This document shows positions 54,933-63,674 of a stretch of DNA of 64,000 nucleotides, piece by piece. The translations under genes were made by a program, and so were the position numbers. The notes under the pieces were generated by a model, which saw only the letters and a list, made by a program, of their open reading frames with translations, had not been told where the DNA came from and did no database searches. Origin of the DNA: DASYLJ01 sp964404165 (GTDB lineage: Bacteria; Desulfobacterota; Binatia; DP-6). The stretch lies in contig CAYOIZ010000028.1 in the NCBI GenBank assembly GCA_964404165.1, forward strand, positions 19,193 to 83,192, given 5' to 3'. Each line of letters opens with the position of its first letter. Position 1 is the first letter of the stretch.

Positions 54933-57461
54933 TCAAGCGACGGCGGCACCCACGGGCAGGCGGATGCGGAAGACGGTGCCGTTTCCGGGGCTGCTCTCCA
55001 CCGCGATCGTGCCGCCGTGGGCCGTCACCACGCCATGGCTGATGGCAAGGCCGAGGCCGGTGCCACCGCCCACGTCCTTCGTGGTGAAGAAGGGGTCGAA
55101 GATACGGCCCATCACGTCGGCCGGCATGCCGCCGCCGTCGTCGCGGATGGCGACCTCGACGACGTCGCCCTCCCGCCGCGTCGACACCCAGATGTTGCCC
55201 TGGCCGGTGATGGCGTCGCAGGCGTTCGAGAGGACGTTCATGAAGACCTGATTCATCTGGCCTGGGTCGCACTCCACCAGCGGCAGCGACCCGAAGTCGC
55301 GGTGCACGGTGATGCGCTCCCGCCAGCGCGACTCGAGCAGCCGCAGGCTCACCTCGAGCCCTTCGTGCAGCTCCACGGCCTTGCGAGCGGCCTCCCCCAG
55401 CCGCGAGAAGCTGCGCAGGTCCTTCACGATGGCCGACGTCCGCTCGGCGCCGCGCGCCATGATGTCGACGATGTCCCCGGCTTCGCGCAGCATCGCCTGC
55501 ACCGGCGGAGCGGCCTCGGCGGCGGCGCGCTCGAGACGACGGCGCAGCGGCGGCACGCTGGTGGCGATGAAGCTCACCGGGTTGTTGATCTCGTGCGCGA
55601 CGCCGGCCACCAGCCGGCCGAGCGACGCCATCTTCTCCGACTGCACGAGCTGCACCTGCGCCTGCTTGAGCTCCTGCAGCGCGCTGCCGAGATCGCGGTT
55701 CGACGCCTCGAGCTGCGCGGTGCGCTCGACGACGCGTTCCTCCAGGCGCGCGTTCAGCTCCACGACCGTCTCGTACGAAGCCGCGTTCTGCAGCGCCGTC
55801 GCCGCCTGGTGCGCCAGCGCGCGCAGGAAGGCGGCGTCACCCGCGGTGTAGAACAGGCCCGAGCGCTTGGCGCCGGCGGTGAGAAGCCCCACCACCTCGC
55901 CGCGACGCACCATCGGCACCGCGACTTCGGCGCCGAGCCCGGCGAGCCCGTCGCGCACGCGCTCGTGCACCGCCGGATCGGGATAGCTCTCCGGCGAATC
56001 GAACGCGGTGAGCACGCGTCCGTCGGCGAGCAACGGCGCCAGCGACGCCGGCACGGTGACGTCGCCGCCCACCTCGCGCAGGGGCTGTCCGGAGAAGAGC
56101 CGCGTGCCCGCGTTCGGAATCGCGCCCTGCACCCCGTCGCGCACGAGCGTCGCGATGTGCTCGCGCGTCAGCGCCGACGCCAGCTGCGCGCCCACCGCCT
56201 CGAGCACCTGCGCGCCGTCGTACGAGGTGCGGAAGAACACCCGATCGACCACGCCCTGCAGCAGCGTGCGCAGCGGGTTGAAGAGCACCAGCACGGCGAG
56301 CGTGAACGCGACGGGGAAGGCCGCGGAGTCGGTGATGGCGCCGGGCAGCGTCAGGTTGAAGAGCACCACCGCGCCCACGTAGGCGACGCCGACCGCGCCG
56401 GTGAGCAGCAGGTAGTACGCGCCGCGCTTCACCATGGCGTCGATCTCGAACAGGTCGTGCTTGACGATGGCGTAGGCGAGCGCCAGCGCGAACAGGAAGC
56501 CGGTGAACGCGCCGGTGTTCACCGGCACGCCGCCCGCCGTCGCCGCCGACGCCAGGAAGATCGCGCCCGGCAGCGCGAACCCGGCGAGCGTGCCGAGCGT
56601 CATCACGCGGATGCGCTGGCGCGCGAGCTCGGAGCGACCCTGCCGGTACTCCTGGATCAGCCGCACCCCGAAGGTCAGCGCCGCGAGCCCCAGGTAGAAC
56701 GTCGCGGCATTATGGATCAGCGTGTAGGCGGCGGGTCGATAGAGCAGCAGCTCGTACGGCACCAGGATCAGGCCCGAGATCAGGTAGGCCACCCAGATGT
56801 AGCGCGCCAGCGGATGGGGCTGCGGAAACAGCAGCGAGAGGTGCAACGCCGCCGCGGGAAACACCGACTCGCCGACGACGTGGAGGCGGAAGAACGTCGC
56901 CGGCCCGTAGAGGTCCATCGCCGTCACCATCCACAGCGCGGACGACGTGCCGAAGGAGAGCAGCGCACGCCCGAGCGGCAGCCGCGGCCGCAGGACCCAC
57001 ACCATCAGCCCGAGCGCCAGGTACGTGGCGCTGTTCAGGAGATACGCGCCGAAGAGCAGTATCCAGTCGCGCACCCCGAAGCGCTCGCACGGCACCGCGA
57101 CGACGCGCTCGCTCCCGTCGCGTCGCAGCAGGTAGCTCACCGGCGTACCCGGCGTCAGCCCCGCGACCATCTCGTAGATCTCCGGCGTCGATGCGACGGG
57201 ATGCCCGTCCACCTCGACGACCTGGCTCTGGTAGAGGTCCGTCCCCCCGGCCCAGTGCGCCAGGCCGATCGACGCCACGACGCGGTTGTCGAGGAGCAGG
57301 AACCCCGGGAAGACCCGTCCCACCCAGGCGGCACTCGTGATGGTGGTCCGTGTCGCCAGCGCCACCGCCAGCAGCCCGATGGCGATCGCCCCGAGCCGGA
57401 CCGCCCGCGGCGCGCGAGGCGTCGTGGGAAACCGCTCCGTCGTCGACGCAGCCGGCGGCAT
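54933..57461 (-). CDS. Membrane sensor histidine kinase (PrsK-like) with extracytoplasmic PDZ-like segment
   Basis: An 842-residue kinase. An N-terminal TM helix and an extracytoplasmic PDZ-like segment of about 80 residues (QVVEVDGHPVASTPEIYEM) are followed by about seven TM helices (130-370), a GAF-like domain (about 390-560), a coiled coil, HisKA with H623 in VAHEINNPV and HATPase (NVLSNACDA, DDGGGMP, GTGLGLAIS). It is the presumed partner of the adjoining NtrC-type regulator. An inverted repeat, GCGGGAAC-N11-GTTCCCGC, lies just before its start (57467-57493). Confidence 0.87.
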   Translation of the reverse strand: MPPAASTTERFPTTPRAPRAVRLGAIAIGLLAVALATRTTITSAAWVGRVFPGFLLLDNRVVASIGLAHWAGGTDLYQSQVVEVDGHPVASTPEIYEMVAGLTPGTPVSYLLRRDGSERVVAVPCERFGVRDWILLFGAYLLNSATYLALGLMVWVLRPRLPLGRALLSFGTSSALWMVTAMDLYGPATFFRLHVVGESVFPAAALHLSLLFPQPHPLARYIWVAYLISGLILVPYELLLYRPAAYTLIHNAATFYLGLAALTFGVRLIQEYRQGRSELARQRIRVMTLGTLAGFALPGAIFLASAATAGGVPVNTGAFTGFLFALALAYAIVKHDLFEIDAMVKRGAYYLLLTGAVGVAYVGAVVLFNLTLPGAITDSAAFPVAFTLAVLVLFNPLRTLLQGVVDRVFFRTSYDGAQVLEAVGAQLASALTREHIATLVRDGVQGAIPNAGTRLFSGQPLREVGGDVTVPASLAPLLADGRVLTAFDSPESYPDPAVHERVRDGLAGLGAEVAVPMVRRGEVVGLLTAGAKRSGLFYTAGDAAFLRALAHQAATALQNAASYETVVELNARLEERVVERTAQLEASNRDLGSALQELKQAQVQLVQSEKMASLGRLVAGVAHEINNPVSFIATSVPPLRRRLERAAAEAAPPVQAMLREAGDIVDIMARGAERTSAIVKDLRSFSRLGEAARKAVELHEGLEVSLRLLESRWRERITVHRDFGSLPLVECDPGQMNQVFMNVLSNACDAITGQGNIWVSTRREGDVVEVAIRDDGGGMPADVMGRIFDPFFTTKDVGGGTGLGLAISHGVVTAHGGTIAVESSPGNGTVFRIRLPVGAAVA

Positions 57462-57466
57462 TGCTC

Positions 57467-57493
57467 GCGGGAACTAGCGCGGATCGTTCCCGC
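57467..57493. promoter_or_regulatory. Inverted repeat over the kinase leader
   Basis: GCGGGAAC (57467-57474) and GTTCCCGC (57486-57493) are separated by 11 bp, between desaturase stop and kinase start. It shares the GGGAAC/GTTCCC half-sites of the regulon dyads but has a wider spacer, so it may be a stem that tunes kinase translation or an off-register binding site. Confidence 0.4.
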
Positions 57494-57523
57494 AGTTCCA
57501 GCCGGCGCCCCGTCTGGAGCGCG

Positions 57524-58627
57524 TCAGGCGGCGGCGGAAACCGACGACGGGCGCGGCGCCGCGGCGAGGAACGGGTCGTCCGCCGAGTTCGGCGTCACCG
57601 GATCGGGATACTGGTAGGCGCTGGTCGTCGTCATCAGCGGGCCGAGCAGGGTCGGATCGACGTGCGAGCTCCAGCGCTCGTAGTACCCCGCGTCGCGCAG
57701 GAGGCGATGGACGGCGGGCAGCCGGTAGCAGGGGATGCCCGGGTAGAGATGATGCTCGAGGTGGAAGTTGTTGCCGAAGAAGAGCGCGGTGTACAAGGGG
57801 TGGACATAGCTTCTGGTGTCGCGGAACGGACCGATACCGGTGCTGGCGTGCTCGAGATACCCGCGCAGGCCGGACATCGGCATCAGGAGCACGAGGGGGA
57901 GGACGATGGCGAACAGCGCCGTGCGAGGCGCCCACAGACCGAACGCGATGTACGCGCCGATCCAGAACACCAGCATCGCGACGTTCATGCAGGCCAGCAC
58001 GCGCTGCGCCTTCGGGCTGAAGGGGAGCTTGTAGCCCAGTCCCAGCGGCTTCCCGAGTGCCATGCGTGCCAGGTTCTGCTGATGGGTGCGGTTGCCCGCC
58101 AACCGCGCCAGGAAGAACCGACGCCAGAAGGTACGGAAGCGCGGGTAGATGTGCGCATCGGGATCCGAGGCCTGGTTGGTGAACCGGTGGTGGTTCCAGT
58201 GCGAGATCCCGTAGCCGATCGCACTGAAGGACGTCATCGCGGACAGGAAGGTCCCGATCACGACGCTCACGTACTTGTCGGGGTGGAGGTTCAGGTGGAT
58301 GCCCTCGTGACCGAGGAACCCGAGCATGTGCGCCCCATGGGCGGCGCCCAGGACGAGGACGGTGACGCCGACGATCCGGAGCGCCAGCGGCGCGTCCATG
58401 CTGGCGACCAGGCTCGCCAGCAGACCGCAGCCGACGAAGAGACCGGCGGCGTGCAGCACGAGCGCGATCACGTGTGGCGCGCTCGGCTCGTAGAGGTGTC
58501 GGGGCAGGCTCGGCCGCACACCACGGGAGGAGTCCTCGGTCGCGTACTCCGGGACGACGCCGTGCTCGCGGACCTCCGGCTGGTGCCGTCCGGGTCGATC
58601 GTTCGAGATGTCCGTGAAGCCTTCCAT
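57524..58627 (-). CDS. Membrane fatty acid desaturase
   Basis: A 367-residue membrane di-iron desaturase with the three histidine boxes: HEGIH, HWNHH and HLEHH. About four to five TM helices surround them. Such enzymes introduce double bonds into acyl chains of lipids or acyl carriers. The ATG at 58627 follows a GGAGGGG site and lies about 16 bp after the start expected from the sigma-54 promoter. It is the first gene of an operon with the PrsK-like kinase and NtrC-type regulator, linking acyl-chain modification to the signalling system. Confidence 0.87.
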   Translation of the reverse strand: MEGFTDISNDRPGRHQPEVREHGVVPEYATEDSSRGVRPSLPRHLYEPSAPHVIALVLHAAGLFVGCGLLASLVASMDAPLALRIVGVTVLVLGAAHGAHMLGFLGHEGIHLNLHPDKYVSVVIGTFLSAMTSFSAIGYGISHWNHHRFTNQASDPDAHIYPRFRTFWRRFFLARLAGNRTHQQNLARMALGKPLGLGYKLPFSPKAQRVLACMNVAMLVFWIGAYIAFGLWAPRTALFAIVLPLVLLMPMSGLRGYLEHASTGIGPFRDTRSYVHPLYTALFFGNNFHLEHHLYPGIPCYRLPAVHRLLRDAGYYERWSSHVDPTLLGPLMTTTSAYQYPDPVTPNSADDPFLAAAPRPSSVSAAA

Positions 58628-58652
58628 GTGAGCCCCTCCACGAGCGTCCAAA

Positions 58653-58668
58653 CGCAACCTTCGTGCCT
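58653..58668 (-). promoter_or_regulatory. Sigma-54 (-24/-12) promoter of the desaturase-kinase-regulator operon
   Basis: Minus-strand AGGCACGAAGGTTGCG is close to the TGGCACG-N4-TTGCW consensus, with GG-N10-GC intact. Confidence 0.83.
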
Positions 58669-58710
58669 GCCCGCGGAGCCCACGAAATGGTGCCCGCGGA
58701 CATGTCGAGG

Positions 58711-58757
58711 TGGGAACCGTGGTTCCCATCGCCCGCGCATGGGAACCGGGATTCCCG
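58711..58757. promoter_or_regulatory. Tandem activator-binding dyads, desaturase/dipeptidase region
   Basis: TGGGAACCGTGGTTCCCA (58711-58728) and TGGGAACCGGGATTCCCG (58740-58757) start 29 bp apart. The near site begins 44 bp from the -24 GG of the desaturase promoter; the far site ends 1 bp before the dipeptidase start codon. Confidence 0.8.
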
Positions 58758-58758
58758 G

Positions 58759-59928
58759 ATGAGGCGGCTCCTGACGATCGCGACGGTCACCCTGGCCCTC
58801 GGCTTCGCCGCCCTGGTCTCGTGGGCGCCCTACGCCGCCGACCGCCTGAAGAACCGCATCGTCGCGGACGAGACCGGGGCCCCGAGCGCGCGGGCCCTGG
58901 CCCTGGTCGGGCGCCTGCGGGTGGCCGATCTGCACGCGGATTCGCTCCTCTGGGGGCGCGACCTGCTCGAGCGACACGCGCGCGGGCACGTCGACGTGCC
59001 GCGGCTCGTGCAGGGTCACGTCACCCTCCAGGGCTTCGGCGTCGTGACGCGGGCCCCGCTGGTTCTCGACATCGAGCGCAACGAGGACGACGCCGCCGAC
59101 GTCATCACCCTCCTCGCCCTGGCCCAGCTCTGGCCCCAGGCGACGTGGGGCAGCTTCACGGAGCGCGCCCTGTACCAGGCGCGCATCTTCCAGGAGCTCG
59201 CCCGTCGCTCCGACGGCCGGTTCGCGATGATCCGCTCGGGCGCCGATCTCGAGGCCTACCTCGCCGCGCGCGCGATCGACCCGTCGCTCACGAGCGGGTT
59301 TCTCGCCATCGAGGGCGCCCACGTGCTCGAGGGCGATCTCCGCAACATCGGCACCCTCTTCGACGCCGGGTTCCGCATGATGGCCCCCACCCACTACTTC
59401 GACACCGAGCTCGGCGGCTCGGCACACGGCGAGAGCAAGCGCGGCCTGACCGACCTGGGCCGGCAGATGGTGCGCGACATGGAGGCGCGGCACATGATCG
59501 TCGACCTCGCCCACGCCTCGGCGGCGACCATCGCCGACGTCCTCGCGATCGCCACCCGCCCCGTCGTCGTCTCCCATACCGGCGTCCGCGGGACGTGCGA
59601 CAACAACCGCAATCTCACCGACGACCAGGTGCGGGCGATCGCCGCCAACGGCGGCCTGATCGGCATCGGCTACTGGGAGACCGCCGTCTGCGGGCGCGAC
59701 GGCCGCGCCGTCGCACGCGCCATCCGCCACGCCGTCGACGTCGCCGGCATCGGGCACGTGGGCCTCGGCTCCGACTTCGACGGCTCCGTGGCCACCCCGT
59801 TCGACACCACCGGGCTGGTCGCGGTCGTCGACGCGCTCCTGGCGGAGGGCTTCGGCGACGACGAGATCGCCCGCATCATGGGCGAGAACGTCCTGGCCTT
59901 CCTCGGGACCAATCTACCCCCGGGCTGA
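58759..59928 (+). CDS. Membrane-anchored dipeptidase (peptidase M19)
   Basis: A 389-residue renal-dipeptidase-family zinc enzyme. An N-terminal membrane anchor is followed by the metal motif LHADSLL (HxD), bridging Glu in AIEGAHVLEG, His in DLAHAS and SHTGVRG, and the terminal GSDFDG. The family cleaves dipeptides, including D-amino-acid ones, and some members act on amide or acyl-amino substrates. It is divergent from the desaturase, and the activator dyads abut its start codon with no obvious ribosome-binding site. Expression may thus be affected by activator binding. Confidence 0.85.
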   Translation: MRRLLTIATVTLALGFAALVSWAPYAADRLKNRIVADETGAPSARALALVGRLRVADLHADSLLWGRDLLERHARGHVDVPRLVQGHVTLQGFGVVTRAPLVLDIERNEDDAADVITLLALAQLWPQATWGSFTERALYQARIFQELARRSDGRFAMIRSGADLEAYLAARAIDPSLTSGFLAIEGAHVLEGDLRNIGTLFDAGFRMMAPTHYFDTELGGSAHGESKRGLTDLGRQMVRDMEARHMIVDLAHASAATIADVLAIATRPVVVSHTGVRGTCDNNRNLTDDQVRAIAANGGLIGIGYWETAVCGRDGRAVARAIRHAVDVAGIGHVGLGSDFDGSVATPFDTTGLVAVVDALLAEGFGDDEIARIMGENVLAFLGTNLPPG

Positions 59929-59974
59929 GACACGGGTTGCCCCGGCGCGCGGGCCCGGTGTACACCCACGCCCC

Positions 59975-60097
59975 ATGGCATCGGAACGACAGCGGAATCT
60001 TCGCCGGCGGCGCAAGCGTCGCCGAGAGCGTGTGCGCGCGCGGCGGCACGAGACGATCAAAGAGAAGCGGAAGCAGCGGGCGGCCGCGAAGCACTGA
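59975..60097 (+). CDS. Possible 40-residue arginine/lysine-rich protein
   Basis: A 40-codon frame starting MASERQRNLRRRRKRRRERV and ending in AAAKH, with more than half basic residues. Such small basic proteins are sometimes ribosomal or nucleic-acid-binding. No good ribosome-binding site is visible and GC-rich frames often yield Arg by chance, so it is tentative. Confidence 0.3.
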   Translation: MASERQRNLRRRRKRRRERVRARRHETIKEKRKQRAAAKH

Positions 60098-60100
60098 CCC

Positions 60101-60763
60101 TCACGACAGGGGGGCGGCCGGAAGCCGCAGCCGACCCCCGTCGACGCTGCACCCGGTGCGGACGTCGAAGCGGTAGCCGTGCCAGGGGCACGTGACGCAG
60201 CCGTCGATCACGGGCGACTCGTCGAGCGGGCCGCCCAGGTGCGGGCAGACGGTGGAATGCCACACCGGCCGGCCGTCCACGTGCACGATGCGGAACGCCG
60301 GCTCGAGCACGCCGTCGAGCAGGGCCTGGCGCCGCACCATCATGCACTCGTCCTCGTCCCAGAGCGTCGTGTAGAGCGCGACGAAGCGATCACCGACCCG
60401 CTCGCGGCGATCGTCCGGCACGTCCGGCACCAGGAACGTCACCTCGATGTCGGTGACGTGCTCGGCGGTGGGCACGAGGCGCGTCACGATGTCGGTGCCG
60501 GCACCGGCGCCCTCGACCGTGCGGCTGTGGTACTCGCGCGCGGCCCGGTCGATGGCGACGTCGATGTGGAAGCGCGCGTGCGGATTCGCCCGCAGCGAGC
60601 TCTCGACGCGCATGCCGTCGGGCCGCCGCTCGAGGAGCCGCACGTGCGCGAACGTGTCGCGATGCAGCCACGGCAGGTGCTCCCAGTCGAGGACGTTCTC
60701 CCAGATGCGCTCGAGCGACGCGTGGACGATCCGACGGTACACCGCCACCGGCAAGGACGTCAT
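60101..60763 (-). CDS. START/SRPBCC domain fused to a C-terminal Rieske [2Fe-2S] domain
   Basis: A 220-residue protein. Residues 1-145 resemble a polyketide-cyclase/START fold (VYRRIVHASLERIWENVLDW). The C-terminal 70 residues hold a Rieske cluster site, with CPHLGG and CPWHGYRF supplying two Cys and two His. In ring-hydroxylating oxygenases the Rieske domain comes first and the START-like catalytic domain second; here the order is reversed and no mononuclear iron site is evident. It may be an electron carrier tuned to a hydrophobic ligand. The ATG at 60763 is chosen at the domain boundary. Confidence 0.75.
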   Translation of the reverse strand: MTSLPVAVYRRIVHASLERIWENVLDWEHLPWLHRDTFAHVRLLERRPDGMRVESSLRANPHARFHIDVAIDRAAREYHSRTVEGAGAGTDIVTRLVPTAEHVTDIEVTFLVPDVPDDRRERVGDRFVALYTTLWDEDECMMVRRQALLDGVLEPAFRIVHVDGRPVWHSTVCPHLGGPLDESPVIDGCVTCPWHGYRFDVRTGCSVDGGRLRLPAAPLS

Positions 60764-60834
60764 GCCCTCCCCATAGGGACGCGTGGCGGCCGACGTCAAT
60801 CATCTGCCAGAATGCCCGGCGCGCGGAGGGGGAG

Positions 60835-62982
60835 ATGGCCGACAAGACGCGGAGCAACACGTGGCGCTGGGTGCTCCTGCTGGTGCTCGCCGGCGGCATC
60901 GTCTGGGCACTGCAGGCGGGCGCGGCCGACGCGCTCACGCTGCAGAACCTGAAGGCCCGGCAGGCCGAGCTGTCGGCGTGGGTCGCGGCCAACCCGTGGT
61001 GGTCGGCCGGCCTGTTCTTCCTGGTCTACGTCGCCGTCGCCGCCGCCTCGATCCCGGGCGCAGCGGTGATGACGCTGGCGGCGGGCGCGCTCTTCGGGGT
61101 GGTCGAGGGCCTGGTGCTGGTGTCGTTCGCGAGCGCCATCGGCGCCTCGCTGGCGTTCCTGGTCGCCCGCTTCGTCCTGCGCGACGGGCTGCGCGCGCGC
61201 TATCGCGAGCGGCTCGAGCGCATCGACGCCGGCATCGAGCGCGACGGCGCGTTCTATCTCTTCACGCTGCGCCTCGTGCCGGTGTTCCCGTTCTTCCTCG
61301 TGAACCTGCTCGCCGGGCTGACGCCGATCGCGCTCGGCACGTTCTACTGGGTGAGCCAGCTCGGCATGCTCCCCGGCACGCTCGCCTACGTCTACGCCGG
61401 GACCCAGCTGGCGCGGATCTCGTCGGTGCGCGACGTCCTGTCGCCGGGGCTGCTCGGCGCCTTCGTCGTCCTCGGCGTGCTGCCGCTCGCGATGCGCTTC
61501 GTGACGCGATGGCTCGCCGCACGACGCGTCTACGAGCGGTTCACGAAGCCGGGACGGTTCGACTACAACGTCATCGTGATCGGCGCCGGCTCGGCCGGCC
61601 TCGTGTCGGCATACATCGCCTCGACGGTGAAGGCGCGCGTCGCGCTCATCGAGAAGCACCGCATGGGGGGCGACTGCCTCAACACGGGCTGCGTGCCGTC
61701 GAAGGCGCTGCTGCGCACCGCCCGTCTCCTCGCCGAGGCACGCGACAGCGCACGCTTCGGCGTCCGCGCCATGACCGCCGACTTCGACTTCGCCGACGCC
61801 ATGGAGCGCGTGCAGCGGGTCGTCACCGCCATCGAGCCACACGACTCGGTCGAGCGCTATCGCGCCATGGGCGTCGACGTCGTCCTCGGCGAGGCGCGGC
61901 TCGTCTCGCCGTGGGAGGTCGAGGTCGACGGCCGCTGCCTGTCGGCACGCAGCATCGTGCTCGCCACCGGCGCTCGGCCGCTGGTGCCGGCGCTGCCGGG
62001 GCTCGACGCGGTCGACTACCTCACCAGCGACACGCTCTGGGGACTGCGCGCGCTGCCGCAGCGCCTGGTGGTGCTCGGCGGGGGTCCGGTGGGCTGCGAG
62101 CTGACGCAGGCGTTCGCGCGCTTCGGGAGCGCCGTCACCGTCGTCGAGATGGCCCCGCGCCTGCTGCCGCGCGAAGACGCCGACGCCGCGTCCGCGGTCG
62201 AGACGCAGCTCCGTGCCGAGGGCGTCACGGTGGCCGCCGGTCACCGTGCCGTGCGCGTCGAGCCGGGACGCCTCGTCTGCGAACGTGTCGCCGATCACAC
62301 CGAGGTCACCTTCGCCTTCGATGCGCTGCTCGTGGCCCTCGGGCGTCAGGCCAACGTCGAGGGCTTCGGGCTCGAGACGCTCGGCGTCCGGCTCACCGAG
62401 CGCCGGACCATCGAGGCCGACGGCCTGCTGCGCACGAACTTCCCCAACATCCACGTCTGCGGCGACGCCACCGGGCCGTTCCAGTTCACGCACGTCGCGT
62501 CGCACCAGGCGTGGTTCGCCACCGTGAACGCGCTCCTCGCGCCGTACTGGTCGTTCCCGGTCGACTACCGCGTCATCCCGTGGGCCACGTTCACCGAGCC
62601 CGAGGTGGCCCGCGTCGGGCTCTCCGAGGACGAGGCGCGCGAGCGCACGATCGACGTCGAGGTCACGCGCTACGGCCTCGACGACCTCGACCGCGCCATC
62701 GCCGACGGCGCCGACACGGGCTTCGTCAAGGTGCTCACGCCGCCCGGCAAGGACACCATCCTCGGCGCCACCATCGTCGGCGCGCACGCCGCCGACCTGC
62801 TCGCGGAGTTCGTCCTCGCCATGAAGCACGGGCTCGGCCTGAACAAGCTCCTCGGCACGATCCACACCTACCCGACCATGGCCGAGGCCAACAAATTTGC
62901 CGCCGGCGCGTGGAAGCGCGCGCACGCGCCGCAGGGCGCCCTGCGCTGGGCGGAGCGCTTCTTCACCTGGCGCCGGGGCTGA
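60835..62982 (+). CDS. TVP38/TMEM64 (DedA-like) membrane domain fused to FAD disulfide oxidoreductase
   Basis: A 715-residue fusion. Residues 1-230 form a TVP38/TMEM64 family membrane domain (about six hydrophobic segments, with the GASLAFLVARFVLRD and RLVPVFPFFLVNLLAGLTP motifs). Residues 240-715 are a class I pyridine-nucleotide-disulfide oxidoreductase with FAD-binding VIGAGSAGL, redox-active CLNTGC, an NAD-binding GGGPVGCE block, CGDATGPFQFTH and the dimerisation domain, closest to mercuric reductase/lipoamide dehydrogenase types. The lack of an N-terminal heavy-metal domain argues against mercury reduction. The fusion places a thiol/disulfide redox enzyme at the membrane. Confidence 0.85.
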   Translation: MADKTRSNTWRWVLLLVLAGGIVWALQAGAADALTLQNLKARQAELSAWVAANPWWSAGLFFLVYVAVAAASIPGAAVMTLAAGALFGVVEGLVLVSFASAIGASLAFLVARFVLRDGLRARYRERLERIDAGIERDGAFYLFTLRLVPVFPFFLVNLLAGLTPIALGTFYWVSQLGMLPGTLAYVYAGTQLARISSVRDVLSPGLLGAFVVLGVLPLAMRFVTRWLAARRVYERFTKPGRFDYNVIVIGAGSAGLVSAYIASTVKARVALIEKHRMGGDCLNTGCVPSKALLRTARLLAEARDSARFGVRAMTADFDFADAMERVQRVVTAIEPHDSVERYRAMGVDVVLGEARLVSPWEVEVDGRCLSARSIVLATGARPLVPALPGLDAVDYLTSDTLWGLRALPQRLVVLGGGPVGCELTQAFARFGSAVTVVEMAPRLLPREDADAASAVETQLRAEGVTVAAGHRAVRVEPGRLVCERVADHTEVTFAFDALLVALGRQANVEGFGLETLGVRLTERRTIEADGLLRTNFPNIHVCGDATGPFQFTHVASHQAWFATVNALLAPYWSFPVDYRVIPWATFTEPEVARVGLSEDEARERTIDVEVTRYGLDDLDRAIADGADTGFVKVLTPPGKDTILGATIVGAHAADLLAEFVLAMKHGLGLNKLLGTIHTYPTMAEANKFAAGAWKRAHAPQGALRWAERFFTWRRG

Positions 62983-63674
62983 TGACCGACACTGCGCCGC
63001 TCGCCCGCATGGCCGTGATCGTTCCGGTGGGCCCGGGCGACGTCGTGGCGCCGGCGCTCTGCGCACAGCTGGCGACGCTCCCCCCGGCGACCGAGCTCCA
63101 CGTCGTGTGCGCCGACGGAGACGACGTGACGCGCGCGACCGCCGCGTGCGACGCGCGCTGGCAGCGGCACGGCGCGCCGCGCGGGCGGGCCCGGCAGCAG
63201 AACGTGGGCGCCGCCGCCGCGACGCGGCCGTGGCTGTGGTTCGTCCACGCCGACTCGCGACTGGCGCCGCGCACCCTGCCCGCGCTGGCCGCGTTCCTCG
63301 CCGCCGACGTCGCGGCGCTCGGCTTCTTCGACCTCCGCTTCCACGACGGCCCGGCGCTGCTCGCGATCAACACCGTCGGCGCCTGGATCCGCAGCCGCGG
63401 CATGGGCATGCCGTTCGGCGATCAGGGGCTCGTGCTGCCGCGGGCGTCGTTCAACGATCTCGGCGGCTTCGATCCGAGGCTCGAGCGCGGCGAGGATCAC
63501 GACCTCGTCTGGCGCGCGCGCCACCGCGGCCTGCCGCTACGCGCGATCGGCGCGCCGCTCTACACCAGTGGACGCCGCTACGCCGAGCACGGCTGGGGGC
63601 GGACGACCGTGTGGACGATGCGCGAGACCTGGCGGCAGGCGCGACGATTCGCGCGCCCGGCGGCGTCGCGATGA
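62982..63674 (+). CDS. Family 2 glycosyltransferase
   Basis: A 230-residue GT-A-fold transferase. It has an N-terminal AVIVPVGPGD strand, acidic motif HADSRLAP (DxD-like), and FGDQGLVLPR and GGFDPRLERGEDHDL (acceptor-side ED). It resembles the small glycosyltransferases often paired with DUF2064-type transferases, as in the next gene. Its start overlaps the stop of the previous gene, and its stop overlaps the next start. Confidence 0.78.
   Translation: MTDTAPLARMAVIVPVGPGDVVAPALCAQLATLPPATELHVVCADGDDVTRATAACDARWQRHGAPRGRARQQNVGAAAATRPWLWFVHADSRLAPRTLPALAAFLAADVAALGFFDLRFHDGPALLAINTVGAWIRSRGMGMPFGDQGLVLPRASFNDLGGFDPRLERGEDHDLVWRARHRGLPLRAIGAPLYTSGRRYAEHGWGRTTVWTMRETWRQARRFARPAASR

Noticed and set aside
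57467..57493. Fifth member of the dyad regulon
   Set aside because: Half-sites match but the spacer is 11 bp rather than 4, it is single and no sigma-54 element follows; kept only as an unexplained inverted repeat.
60835..62982. Mercuric reductase (merA)
   Set aside because: The reductase half has the redox motif but no heavy-metal-associated domain or mer genes nearby, and no vicinal C-terminal cysteines were seen.
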